DNA from: Hydrogenothermaceae bacterium
GTDB lineage: Bacteria > Aquificota > Aquificia > Aquificales > Hydrogenothermaceae
Direction of reading: 5' to 3'
Length of the DNA stretch: 64,000 nucleotides
Assembly: GCA_015519975.1 (NCBI GenBank)
Contig: WIAL01000004.1
Coordinates: forward strand, 1 to 64,000
Positions 53,409-62,668 of the stretch are shown one piece after another (the stretch's first letter is position 1; every line of letters starts with the position of its first letter). The notes beneath the pieces are model-generated. The model was not told the origin of the DNA, searched no databases, and worked only from the letters and a program-made list of their open reading frames with translations. The translations under genes were made by a program, and so were the position numbers.

Positions 53409-55302
53409 TATAAAATTTATAGTAAATCTTTTTGCTTTTTTATCGGCATTTATAGCTTTTTTATCTGTTTTTAAATATATAAATCCATTGTTTTTAATTA
53501 TATTTTTTATTTTGTTTATAACTGGAATCTTTTTTGAAAAAAAGGCAATTTTTCCTATACCAAGGGTTTTTTTAAATATATTTTCAGTATTAGTTGTTTT
53601 ATTTTCTATTTTTCGTGTATCACTCGACAATATGGTTCTTCCTGTTGTTGAAGCTCTTATTATCTTACTTGGCGTAAAGCTTATTGAAAATAAAGAATTT
53701 AGAGATTATATGCAGATATTCACAATATCTGTTTTTTTACTTGCTGGTAGTGCTCTTTTATCTATAAATATTGTATTTTTGCTTTATTTTCTGCTTTTGT
53801 TTTTTATAATATCAACAGGGATTATATTTCTTACGTTTTACTCCCAGGACAAAAATCTTGTGTTATCAAAAAAAGAAACCTTATCTATATTTTTAAAAAC
53901 TCTTTTTATACCTTTGATTGCAATTCCATCAACTGTTTTTTTATTTGTAATACTTCCAAGAACAGATTATCCACTTTTTAACTTTTTAAATAAATCACAA
54001 ACTGCTGTAGTTGGATTTTCAGACAATGTTTCACTTGGAGATGTATCTGAAATTCAAGAGGATAACAGCGTAGCATTCAGAGTACAGATGGAAAAAACTA
54101 ATCCTGAAAACCTTTATTTTAGAGGCGTTGTCCTTGATTATTTTGATGGTAGGAGTTGGAAAAGGGTTAATAGAAAAGTATTAAGAGAAAGAGTTATTTT
54201 TTCTAGAAATATAATAAAACAAACCATTTTTTTAAATCCCTATGGTAAAAATTATCTTTTTGGTTTAAATTATCCGCTTAAAGTAGTTGGGCGAAATGCA
54301 GTCATTTATGATGATTATGTTTTAGAGTCTAAAAAACCTATAAATAAAACTATAAAATATACTATTTACTCAAAGTTATCACCAAATATCCCATCACACT
54401 TTATAAATAAGAACGTTTATCTGCAGCTTCCAAATTTATCTAAAAAAGTTGTTAAATTTGCAAAAAATTTAAAAGGAGATAAAACTGTTCCAGAATTTGC
54501 AAATTTTTTAATAAATTACTTTAACAAAAATTATAAATATTCAATGGAAAATCTACCTTATGGAGAAAATGCCTTAGAAGATTTTTTATTTGACAAAAAA
54601 GCAGGTAATTGTGAATTTTTTGCATCAGCAGCCGCAGTCATTTTAAGAATTAATAATATTCCTGCAAGAGTCGTGGCAGGATATAAAGGTGCAAACTATA
54701 ACAACATTGCAAAATATTATGTGGTTTTTAACAAAAATGCTCATACATGGGTTGAATATTATTATAACGGTTACTGGTATTTACTTGATCCAACTCCAGC
54801 TTTAAGGCAGTCTATTTTGAAGAAAAAAGAACTTTCTCTATTATTTAAGCTAAGACTTTTACTTGATACCATAAACTACTACTATATAAATTTTGTAATT
54901 GATTTTGATTTTAAGAAACAAGTAAAAGTGTTTAAATATTTTTCAAACTCATTAGAATCGTTAAAAGAAAGTTTATATTTAATCGCTAAAACAGTTTTAA
55001 ACAACCTCTTAGTAATAATAACTGCTTTTTTTATTGCTTTTTTTAGTATAAAAATTATTAGATATTATTCTATACCTTTTGAAGAAAGGATTTTGAACGA
55101 ATTTTATAGAAATATGGAAAAATACGGCTATATTAAAAAAGAGAATGAAGGGTTAATTGAGTTTATAGAAAAGATTAATAATAAGGATCTAAAAGTAAAG
55201 GCAAAAGAATTTGCAGACATATTTGAAAGTTTTTATTATAAAGATAGAAAATTTACCAAAAAAGATAAAAAGATATTAAAAGATATATTGAGGCAGATTT
55301 AG
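53401..55302 (+). CDS. TgpA-like membrane transglutaminase family protein
   Basis: 634 residues: five or six N-terminal membrane helices (DUF3488), a large extracytoplasmic transglutaminase-like domain with catalytic Cys in KAGNCEFFASAAAVILR, His in NAHTWVEYYYNG and Asp in YLLDPTPA, a late membrane helix and a cytoplasmic tail (DUF4129-like). ATG at 53401 has AAGGAG ten bases upstream; a TTG at 53392 is too close to that site. It completes the MoxR-DUF58-TgpA set; physiological substrate unknown. Confidence 0.9.
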   Translation: MYSIKFIVNLFAFLSAFIAFLSVFKYINPLFLIIFFILFITGIFFEKKAIFPIPRVFLNIFSVLVVLFSIFRVSLDNMVLPVVEALIILLGVKLIENKEFRDYMQIFTISVFLLAGSALLSINIVFLLYFLLLFFIISTGIIFLTFYSQDKNLVLSKKETLSIFLKTLFIPLIAIPSTVFLFVILPRTDYPLFNFLNKSQTAVVGFSDNVSLGDVSEIQEDNSVAFRVQMEKTNPENLYFRGVVLDYFDGRSWKRVNRKVLRERVIFSRNIIKQTIFLNPYGKNYLFGLNYPLKVVGRNAVIYDDYVLESKKPINKTIKYTIYSKLSPNIPSHFINKNVYLQLPNLSKKVVKFAKNLKGDKTVPEFANFLINYFNKNYKYSMENLPYGENALEDFLFDKKAGNCEFFASAAAVILRINNIPARVVAGYKGANYNNIAKYYVVFNKNAHTWVEYYYNGYWYLLDPTPALRQSILKKKELSLLFKLRLLLDTINYYYINFVIDFDFKKQVKVFKYFSNSLESLKESLYLIAKTVLNNLLVIITAFFIAFFSIKIIRYYSIPFEERILNEFYRNMEKYGYIKKENEGLIEFIEKINNKDLKVKAKEFADIFESFYYKDRKFTKKDKKILKDILRQI

Positions 55303-56555
55303 TGGGTAACATAATTAAGAAACTTTACATTGGAAGACAGCCTATATTAGATGCACAAAAAAATATAAAAGCCTTTGAACTGCTTTATAGAAAAAATCCT
55401 TTCAAAAATATAGCTGACTTTCCAAATCCAAAAGAGGCTACAGCACATGTATTATATACACTATCTAGCTATATAGAAGATATATCAGAAAATAAAGATG
55501 TTTTTATTAATTTTGATGAAAATTCTATTTATTTTCCAATTGAAGAATTCTTAAATCCAGAAAAAGTAACCATTGAAATATTAGAAAATGCCAAAATTGA
55601 TGAAAGATTTATTAAAAGAGTTAAAAATTTGAAGGATAAAGGTTTTAAAGTTGCTTTAGATGATTTCATCTTAACAGAAGATATAAAAAATCTTATACCT
55701 TTAGCAGATTTTATAAAAATTGATGTTTTAAATACATCAAAAGAACAGTTTCAGCAAATAAATTACTTTCTAAAAACTACACCTCACAGCGCAAAACTTT
55801 TAGCAGAAAAGGTTGAGGATTTAAATACATTTGAGTTTTTTAAAGAAAATAATTATGAGCTTTTTCAGGGATATTTCTTTTCAAAACCTGAGATTGTTGA
55901 AAAATCTGAAGTATCACCGTACTATGCAACATTAATTCAGCTTTTTAATGAACTTAGTAAAGAATATCCAAATATTAAAAAAATAGAATATTTAATAAAA
56001 AATGATATAAATTTAAGTTTAAGCCTATTAAAATATATAAATTCTGCCTATTTTTCTTTAAGGGTTCCTGTAAGAAATATAAAAACTGCTGTAAATTTAA
56101 TAGGTATAAAGAAAATAAGAGCTTGGATATTAATAATGCTTTACTCAAGAAATTTTGAAACTGACATTAAAGATAATCCTATTCTTGATTTAGCATTAAT
56201 GCGGGGAAAAATATTGGAAATTTTAGGTGAGAAAAATAAATCTTTAGAAAAAGATGAATGTTATCTTACAGGAATTTTATCATTAATAGATGTTGCAGCT
56301 GGTATAGAAAAAAAGGAGATACTATCTAGTTTAGCAGTTTCAGAAGAGTTAAAAACTGCTGTATTGGAATACAAAGGGGTTTTAGGAAACCTACTAAAGG
56401 CTGTAGAATTTTATGAAAAAGCAAGATTTACTAAAGCAGATGAACTGTTAAAACAGTACAGTTTAGATATTAAAGATATGGTTGAAGCAGAAGTGGAAGC
56501 AAATATTTATGTATCTTCTTTTAAAAAGATGATTCTTGAAGAAAGGGAGTTTTAA
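55302..56555 (+). CDS. EAL-HDOD signalling protein (YuxH-type)
   Basis: 417 residues. The N-terminal EAL-like domain begins YIGRQPILDAQ and has FELLYRK instead of EALLR and LAEKVED instead of AEGVE, so c-di-GMP hydrolysis is unlikely. The C-terminal HDOD domain (NLSLSLLKYINSAYFSLR, then AVNLIGIKKIRAWILIML) is a signalling adaptor. GTG start overlaps the TgpA-like stop by one base. Confidence 0.9.
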   Translation: MGNIIKKLYIGRQPILDAQKNIKAFELLYRKNPFKNIADFPNPKEATAHVLYTLSSYIEDISENKDVFINFDENSIYFPIEEFLNPEKVTIEILENAKIDERFIKRVKNLKDKGFKVALDDFILTEDIKNLIPLADFIKIDVLNTSKEQFQQINYFLKTTPHSAKLLAEKVEDLNTFEFFKENNYELFQGYFFSKPEIVEKSEVSPYYATLIQLFNELSKEYPNIKKIEYLIKNDINLSLSLLKYINSAYFSLRVPVRNIKTAVNLIGIKKIRAWILIMLYSRNFETDIKDNPILDLALMRGKILEILGEKNKSLEKDECYLTGILSLIDVAAGIEKKEILSSLAVSEELKTAVLEYKGVLGNLLKAVEFYEKARFTKADELLKQYSLDIKDMVEAEVEANIYVSSFKKMILEEREF

Positions 56556-56556
56556 T

Positions 56557-58938
56557 ATGCAGTTGACTGATTTAGATTTAAAGGAAATTTTAGAAACTAT
56601 TCCTGCTATTATTCTTTTATATAAAGAAGAAATTGTATATGTAAATAAATATGCTCTTGAACTAACAGGTTATAAAGAAAATGAAGTAATTGGAAAACCA
56701 ATATGGGATTTTTGTCCTGTTCATTGTAAAGATGAAATAAAGGAAAGGGTTTTAAAAAGAATAAAAGGTGAATTTTTTGAAGAAGCAACTGAAACAATAC
56801 CATTTTTTAAAAAAAATGGAGATTTAATATACTTAAAATCAATCTGCAAAACAGCAAAAATAAATAATGAATATTATGGGCTTTTGCTTGCTGTTGATAT
56901 AACACAGCAAGTTGAGCTTGAGAAAAAACTTAAAGAAGATATAGAGATTTTTAAAAGAATAAATGTACCTGTTATGAAAGTTGAAATAAGTTCAAAAGAT
57001 TTTAGTCTTATAAATTTTGAGCCATTAACAGAAAAATTTTATGAGTTAACAGGATATAAAAAGGAAGATGTAACATCAGACTGGTTTTTTAAAAATTTAC
57101 ATCCAAAAGATTTAAAAAAAATTAATCCAAAAGATTTGTTTAATAAAGATGAAATAGATTGGGAGTTTAGATTTAGAAAAAAAGGTGGAAAATATATCTG
57201 GATAAAAGAATTCTTAAGAATAGTTGAAAGAAACAGTACTATAAAATTTATATCTACATGGATAGATATAACAAAAGAAAAAAAATTAGAAGAAAAACTT
57301 AGACAAAATATAAATGAATTATCACTTATATTTAGATACTCTCCAGATATTATTGTAAAGCTAAATAAAGACGGAATTATTTTATTTAAAAGCTATGCTA
57401 CAAGGAAACTTGGATATAAGCCTTGGGATGTAATAGGTAAAAATATATTTGATTATATACATTCTGAAGATAAAGAAAAGTTTAAAAAGATATTAAATAT
57501 TGCTTTTAAAAACAGAAATAAAACTTATATAGTTGAATATAGAGTTAAAAAAGCTGATGGAACATGGGCATGGCTTGAAGGTAATTTAATTGTACCAAAG
57601 GAGAGGGATGAAGCATTTTTAATTGAAAGAGATATTACTGATAAGAAAAAGGCAGAAGAAAAAATATTTAAGCTTATGTTTTATGACCCAATAACCTCAC
57701 TTCCAAATAAACTTTTATTTCTTGAAAATTTAAAACAACTTGTACAAGGAACGTCTAGACATGTACCGGTTATAGTTCTTAAAATTTCCAATTTAGACGA
57801 GTTTAAATCTATTTATCCAGAAAGTTTAATTTTAAATAAAGTTAAAGATTTGTTATCAAGTATTTTCAAAAATTTTATTATTGGTAAAACATTAACAAAT
57901 GAATTTTTACTAGCAGGTGTTGTTAAAAATTTAACACATTTTGATACTTTGCTGGAAAAGTTTAAAAGGGAAATCTTAAATGGTATAAAAATAGATGGGA
58001 GTAAAATATTTCCTATATTTAATATTGGAATATCCCTTTATCCAAAAACCTCTAAAAATTATGAGGAGCTTTTAAATCAAGCATTTATTGCATTATATGA
58101 ATCTTTAAGAAAAGGCGGGAATCAAGTAATATGGTACTCTAAAGAAATACAGGAAAAATTTGAAAGAAATGAAAAAATTATAAAACTTCTACCAAATTCT
58201 ATAAAAAATAAAGAACTAAAAGTTTATTACCAGCCGATAGTAAGACTAAAAGATAGGAAAATAATAGGTTTTGAAACATTAATAAGATGGTTTTCAAAAG
58301 AACTTGGTTATGTGCCTCCAGCAGAGTTTATACCAATAGCAGAAGAAACAGATTTTATAAAAGAAATAACTGATTTTGTAGTTAAAAATTCTATTAAAGA
58401 TATATCAAAACTAAATGGAGATTATTTTGTGTCTGTGAACTTTTCTGCAAAAGAATTTGAAGATAAAAAATTTATTGAAAATATTTTGAAATACGTGAAA
58501 AAGTATAGTTTTCCTTCAAAAAACTTTGTTATTGAGATAACCGAAAGAACTGCGATGAAAGACCCAGAATATACAAAAGAAGTAATAAAAAAATTGAAAA
58601 ATTATGAATTTCAAATAGCCGTAGATGATTTTGGAACAGGGTATTCAAATATGAATTATCTTATAGAGCTTGATATAGATAAAATAAAAATTGATAAGGA
58701 TTTTGTTATAGGAATAATAGAAAGTAAAAGACATTTAAATGTAGTTAGATTAATAATAGAAATAGCACATGAAATTGATGCTGTATCTCTTGCAGAGGGA
58801 ATAGAAACAGAAAAGATACTAAATAAATTAATTGAGCTTGACTGTGATGAGGGTCAGGGGTATCTATTTTCACCACCTTTGCCGTTTAATCAGCTTAAGA
58901 ATATAGTAGGAGAATATAATGAAAAAAGAAAAAATTAA
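56557..58938 (+). CDS. PAS-PAS-PAS-GGDEF-EAL protein, probable c-di-GMP phosphodiesterase
   Basis: 793 residues. Three PAS domains (about 5-125, 126-250, 255-370) precede a GGDEF domain whose signature is lost (KTLTNEFLL where RLGGDEF is expected) and an EAL domain with an intact-looking site: GFETLIRW, VIEITERTA, AVDDFGTGYS, KIDKDFV, LAEGIET and GQGYLFSPPLP. It therefore probably degrades c-di-GMP under PAS control. ATG at 56557 has GGGAG seven bases upstream. No membrane segment, so it is cytoplasmic. Confidence 0.92.
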   Translation: MQLTDLDLKEILETIPAIILLYKEEIVYVNKYALELTGYKENEVIGKPIWDFCPVHCKDEIKERVLKRIKGEFFEEATETIPFFKKNGDLIYLKSICKTAKINNEYYGLLLAVDITQQVELEKKLKEDIEIFKRINVPVMKVEISSKDFSLINFEPLTEKFYELTGYKKEDVTSDWFFKNLHPKDLKKINPKDLFNKDEIDWEFRFRKKGGKYIWIKEFLRIVERNSTIKFISTWIDITKEKKLEEKLRQNINELSLIFRYSPDIIVKLNKDGIILFKSYATRKLGYKPWDVIGKNIFDYIHSEDKEKFKKILNIAFKNRNKTYIVEYRVKKADGTWAWLEGNLIVPKERDEAFLIERDITDKKKAEEKIFKLMFYDPITSLPNKLLFLENLKQLVQGTSRHVPVIVLKISNLDEFKSIYPESLILNKVKDLLSSIFKNFIIGKTLTNEFLLAGVVKNLTHFDTLLEKFKREILNGIKIDGSKIFPIFNIGISLYPKTSKNYEELLNQAFIALYESLRKGGNQVIWYSKEIQEKFERNEKIIKLLPNSIKNKELKVYYQPIVRLKDRKIIGFETLIRWFSKELGYVPPAEFIPIAEETDFIKEITDFVVKNSIKDISKLNGDYFVSVNFSAKEFEDKKFIENILKYVKKYSFPSKNFVIEITERTAMKDPEYTKEVIKKLKNYEFQIAVDDFGTGYSNMNYLIELDIDKIKIDKDFVIGIIESKRHLNVVRLIIEIAHEIDAVSLAEGIETEKILNKLIELDCDEGQGYLFSPPLPFNQLKNIVGEYNEKRKN

Positions 58939-59215
58939 ATTTATAAAAGAAAAATTAATTGAACTTGAGAGCTTAATAGGAAGTTTAGCTTTAAGACTTA
59001 TGGTTCAAAGAATATTTTACGAAATGGATAAAAAAGGATTTAATGTACCTGATAATATTTCAAATATAGATTTTGAAAGTTTATCTGATGATGAAATAGA
59101 TAAATTTTTTAGTTATCTTACATTTTTAGTAGGAGAAATTTTAGGAAATGATTTTAAAGAGAAGTTAATTAAAGAATGGGAGGAGAATTTTGGAAAAATT
59201 AAAGACATATATTGA
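58919..59215 (+). CDS. small helical protein, function unknown
   Basis: 98 residues, acidic and helical (ELESLIGSLALRLMVQRIFYEM, then FESLSDDEIDKFFSYLTFLVG). No family recognised. It overlaps the PAS-EAL gene by 20 bases and the KaiC-like gene by 26, unusually tight at both ends, so it is probably made in fixed ratio with them and may bridge the two. Confidence 0.6.
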   Translation: MKKEKIKFIKEKLIELESLIGSLALRLMVQRIFYEMDKKGFNVPDNISNIDFESLSDDEIDKFFSYLTFLVGEILGNDFKEKLIKEWEENFGKIKDIY

Positions 59216-60596
59216 TGGTTTTGATGAACTAACTTTTGGGGGTTTTCCTTTCCTTTCAAATAATATAATAGCAGGTGCTCCTGGAACTGGAAAAACAACT
59301 TTTTGTTTTGAAACAGCTTTTAGAAATGCAAAAGAAGAAGGTAAGAAATCTATAATATTTACTACAGTTTCAGAACCCCCTTTTAAAATGATTAAATATC
59401 TATCAGAATTTGATTTTTTTGATAAAAGTTACTTAAACAATTTAGTCTTTATAAAAGATTTAGGAGAATTTATAAGAAAAGGTGATAAAGAAGGTCTTTT
59501 AGAATATATAAACAGTACAATAAAAGAAATAAAACCGCAGATTTTAGTAATTGATTCCTTTAAATCTTTAACGCAAATACTTATCAAAGACCCTGCAGAA
59601 AGAAAAAAGTTCGTATATGAGCTTACTTCTACATTTTCTGTGTGGGGGATAACTTCTCTACTTGTAGGAGAATATCTGCTTTCTGATATTGAACTATACC
59701 CTGAGTTTTCAATTACAGATGGAATAATTTATTTATTTGGTACACAAGAAGAGGAACTACAAAAAAATTATATACAGATTTTAAAACTAAGAGGTTCAAA
59801 TTTTTTAAAAGGGAAGCAGTATTTTGAAATTACACAAGACGGTATAAAGATTAAACTCAGGTTAAGACCCGAAGTTAGAAAACTAAAATATAAAACTGCA
59901 GAAAAATACTTTAAAGTAAAACAGTTAGATAAACTTTTTATTAATGGTATTCCTTACCAGTCTTCAACTTTAATATCAGGTGCTACAGGTTCAGGAAAAA
60001 CAATAACAGCATTAACAATAGCTGAGAATTTTCTAAGAAATGATAATAAAAACAAAGTTATATTTTTTACATTTGAGGAATTTCCAGAATTAATTCAAAA
60101 GTATGCAAAAAATTTAAATATTAATATAGATGGTAAAAGATTTTCTATTGAATTTATTTCACCTGTTGAACTTGATATAGACTTCCTTGGAAATGAAATT
60201 TTAAACAAAATAAAAAACAATGTTGATAACGGAACTTTAGTAGTTCTTGATTCTATTTCTTCATTCAGGTACTCCCAAAGAAATGATGTTAGATATAGAG
60301 AATTCTTATGGGGGCTTAATAACTATTTAAAGTATAAAAATGTAACATCTGTTTGTACATTTGAAATAGATAAACCTTTTGACCCATTCACAGTAGCTGC
60401 AGATATGAAACTGTCGCTTCTTTCTGATAATATCTTGGTAACCAGATATTATGAAGAAGACTCACAGGTAAAAAGGGCAATTTTTGCTTTAAAATCCAGA
60501 GGAAACATTCACTCCCAAAATATCTATGAGTTTGAAATATTAGATGGAGAAGGTATAATAGTAAAAGATGTCGTAAAATCAGCATTATTAAGATAG
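59190..60596 (+). CDS. double-domain KaiC-like (RecA-fold) ATPase
   Basis: 468 residues with two KaiC-type RecA domains. CI-like: Walker A GAPGTGKT (29-36) and ILVIDSFKSLTQ. CII-like: Walker A GATGSGKT (264-271), then IFFTFEEFPE, whose paired Glu resembles the KaiC catalytic Glu pair, and LVVLDSISSFRYS. The first domain has SEPP instead of EE. No kaiA/kaiB gene is near. TTG at 59190 has GGGAGGAG just upstream. Such KaiC-like ATPases outside cyanobacteria are signal-responsive switches, here tied to a PAS-EAL regulator. Confidence 0.88.
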   Translation: MEKLKTYIDGFDELTFGGFPFLSNNIIAGAPGTGKTTFCFETAFRNAKEEGKKSIIFTTVSEPPFKMIKYLSEFDFFDKSYLNNLVFIKDLGEFIRKGDKEGLLEYINSTIKEIKPQILVIDSFKSLTQILIKDPAERKKFVYELTSTFSVWGITSLLVGEYLLSDIELYPEFSITDGIIYLFGTQEEELQKNYIQILKLRGSNFLKGKQYFEITQDGIKIKLRLRPEVRKLKYKTAEKYFKVKQLDKLFINGIPYQSSTLISGATGSGKTITALTIAENFLRNDNKNKVIFFTFEEFPELIQKYAKNLNINIDGKRFSIEFISPVELDIDFLGNEILNKIKNNVDNGTLVVLDSISSFRYSQRNDVRYREFLWGLNNYLKYKNVTSVCTFEIDKPFDPFTVAADMKLSLLSDNILVTRYYEEDSQVKRAIFALKSRGNIHSQNIYEFEILDGEGIIVKDVVKSALLR

Positions 60597-60606
60597 GAGA
60601 CGGGAT

Positions 60607-60993
60607 ATGGAAAAAAGAGTAGAATTAAACAAAGAAGTTATTGAAGAAAGAAAGAAAACTAAAGGTCTTTTGGAAGCAATTAAAGAAGCTATAAAAGAAG
60701 CAAATCCTGAATTTAAGTTTGCTGGAGTTGCTGTTTATAAGCTTGGTAGCGAACATGCAGTTGCTGTATTCCTAGATGAAGAAGAAAATCCAATTACTGA
60801 TATGTTAATTGATATTAAACATGAAGTCGCTGTTAAAGATCCAAAAGAATTTTATGTGAAAATAAAACCTGAACCTCAAGGAATGCTTCATTATGAATTA
60901 AAGGAAGTTGATGAAAAAGGTGAAGTTCATAATTATGAAGGAAAAGCGATACTTCTTTCCCCATGGATATCTTACGAAGAAATTTTTAAATAA
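60607..60993 (+). CDS. hypothetical protein
   Basis: 128 residues, soluble, not recognised: an N-terminal helix (LLEAIKEAIKEANPEFKF) then alternating strands (GVAVYKLGSEHAVAVFLD, FYVKIKP, MLHYELKEVDEKGEVHNYEG). GGAG precedes ATG. It ends the plus-strand run that began at hemE and abuts the convergent SagB-like gene by one base. Co-expression with the KaiC-like gene is likely; no function can be given. Confidence 0.65.
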   Translation: MEKRVELNKEVIEERKKTKGLLEAIKEAIKEANPEFKFAGVAVYKLGSEHAVAVFLDEEENPITDMLIDIKHEVAVKDPKEFYVKIKPEPQGMLHYELKEVDEKGEVHNYEGKAILLSPWISYEEIFK

Positions 60994-60994
60994 A

Positions 60995-62605
60995 CTATCC
61001 TTTGCTTCTTATTTCTTCTAAATAATAATAAGGTGGTAATGTTCTAAGCCTTGGGTCTTCTAAATGTTTCCCTACAGTAAAATGATAAATTGTTTGGTAT
61101 TCATTATCTTCAAACCCAAGTATTTCATGTACCATATCATCAAAAAAACATCCAATTCCAGTTCCTCTGAAATTGTGGCTTTCAGCTTCTAAATAAAGTG
61201 TCTGCCCAATTGATCCGGTTTCCCAGTGAAGATTTCTATAGAGGTAAGGCTTTTTTTCTACAACAGGTCTAAATTTTGCTATCATTCCAAGTGAAAAACA
61301 GCTGTCAGATGCAATATCTTGCCTGCAGCTAACTATTTGGGATGTAGTTTCAAAGTCTCCTTCATAAAGAAGATACAGTCTATCTGATACTTTTTCCCAT
61401 AAAAATTCTTTTCTGGTTTTGCTTATAAAGTTTTCCTTTTCATCTTCGTATCTAAAATAAAAATAGAGTCCTCTTTTTAACCCTTCTACTCTATGAACAA
61501 ATAAAAGTAAGTTTATTGAAGGCTGTATTATTTTTACATCAAATGGACTTATATTTTCTCTTGGAACTGTTTTATCTAAAATATTTAGAAAAACTTCAAA
61601 AGACATATAGGTTTTTCTATCATAAGCCACAGCACTTCTTCTTTTCCTAATTATCTGGGGTGCTTTGTAAGGTGAGTTTACCAAAAATTGAGGGTTTTCT
61701 TCCAGTAGATTGATTTTTTTCTCTTTTGTTTTTGGTTTTTTCAAAAATTCTGCAGTCTCATAGATAATATCCCATTTTACATGTTCTTTACTTAATCTGT
61801 TTGGAGTTCCCTTAAACTCAAGTTCTTCAAATAGATTTATAACGCTATTTGGAACGCTGAGAGGAATTTCTTTTTTGTCTTTTGGATAAACAAAAAGTAA
61901 GCATTCTGCATATTCTTCTTCATTTTCTACAAAACTAGTTTTATCAAATCCAAGCATTTTTTCAATTTCTTCATCAGAAACAGCATTTAAATATTTAATA
62001 TCCCATCCAAGCAAATTTGCAGAAAATTTCAATGCTGCCACTGCGTGCCCTATATCAAGTTGACAGTATCTGTAGGCTCTTTCTCCGTATTTCCAGGCTT
62101 CTCTCCATAATATACTTGTTAAAGCTATGAAAAAGCCATCTGTATTATAGAAATTTTTAATTCCATCGACTATTTTTTCATTAAGTTTTGTTCTTTTTTC
62201 AAGAGCATGAAGGAAAGGATTATAATGATAAACACCGTTTAATGAATCATAATTTGGCACAATTAAATAACATTCGGTAGGATGTAAATTTCCACTAGAA
62301 GGATTCATTCTTAAAGACCACTGGGAACCTGGAATTGATTTCCATGCAGAAAGCCCAAGTGAAAGTTCTAAAAATTTTGACACTGTTTCTATATTAAATG
62401 GTTTAGTTTCACAAATGTCTTTTAAGTACAAAGATTTATAATCACAGTCCGGATCTTGTTTTAAAAGGGGAAGTTCAACCTTTTTAGTTCCTTCATAAAA
62501 CCTGAAGGGATCTGGCTGATTTGCCCAGTCTAAATAACCTAAAGATTTTGCAAGTTTATTTATATGATGCTTTGTCCTCTCATGGTAATATATAACTTTA
62601 TTCAT
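60995..62605 (-). CDS. SagB-type (nitroreductase-fold) dehydrogenase, two tandem domains
   Basis: 536 residues, two nitroreductase/ThcOx-like halves. The first has SQWSLRMNPSSGNLHPTECYL, YGERAYRYCQLDIGHAVAAL; the second RRSAVAYDRKTYMSFEVFL, NLHWETGSIGQTLYLEAE and GTGIGCFFDD. This is the FMN-dependent SagB family that oxidises azolines in peptide natural products. Yet no precursor peptide, YcaO or E1-like gene is nearby, so a general oxidoreductase role is as likely. Standalone gene. Confidence 0.85.
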   Translation of the reverse strand: MNKVIYYHERTKHHINKLAKSLGYLDWANQPDPFRFYEGTKKVELPLLKQDPDCDYKSLYLKDICETKPFNIETVSKFLELSLGLSAWKSIPGSQWSLRMNPSSGNLHPTECYLIVPNYDSLNGVYHYNPFLHALEKRTKLNEKIVDGIKNFYNTDGFFIALTSILWREAWKYGERAYRYCQLDIGHAVAALKFSANLLGWDIKYLNAVSDEEIEKMLGFDKTSFVENEEEYAECLLFVYPKDKKEIPLSVPNSVINLFEELEFKGTPNRLSKEHVKWDIIYETAEFLKKPKTKEKKINLLEENPQFLVNSPYKAPQIIRKRRSAVAYDRKTYMSFEVFLNILDKTVPRENISPFDVKIIQPSINLLLFVHRVEGLKRGLYFYFRYEDEKENFISKTRKEFLWEKVSDRLYLLYEGDFETTSQIVSCRQDIASDSCFSLGMIAKFRPVVEKKPYLYRNLHWETGSIGQTLYLEAESHNFRGTGIGCFFDDMVHEILGFEDNEYQTIYHFTVGKHLEDPRLRTLPPYYYLEEIRSKG

Positions 62606-62668
62606 AGAAAACCCTTATTTATAAATTATAATAATATTCAATACTAACCTCTTTTTAAAGGTAAAGCA

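Noticed and set aside
59190-60596. A circadian kai operon
   Set aside because: The ATPase has KaiC-like domains, but there is no kaiA or kaiB and the neighbours are c-di-GMP-type regulators.
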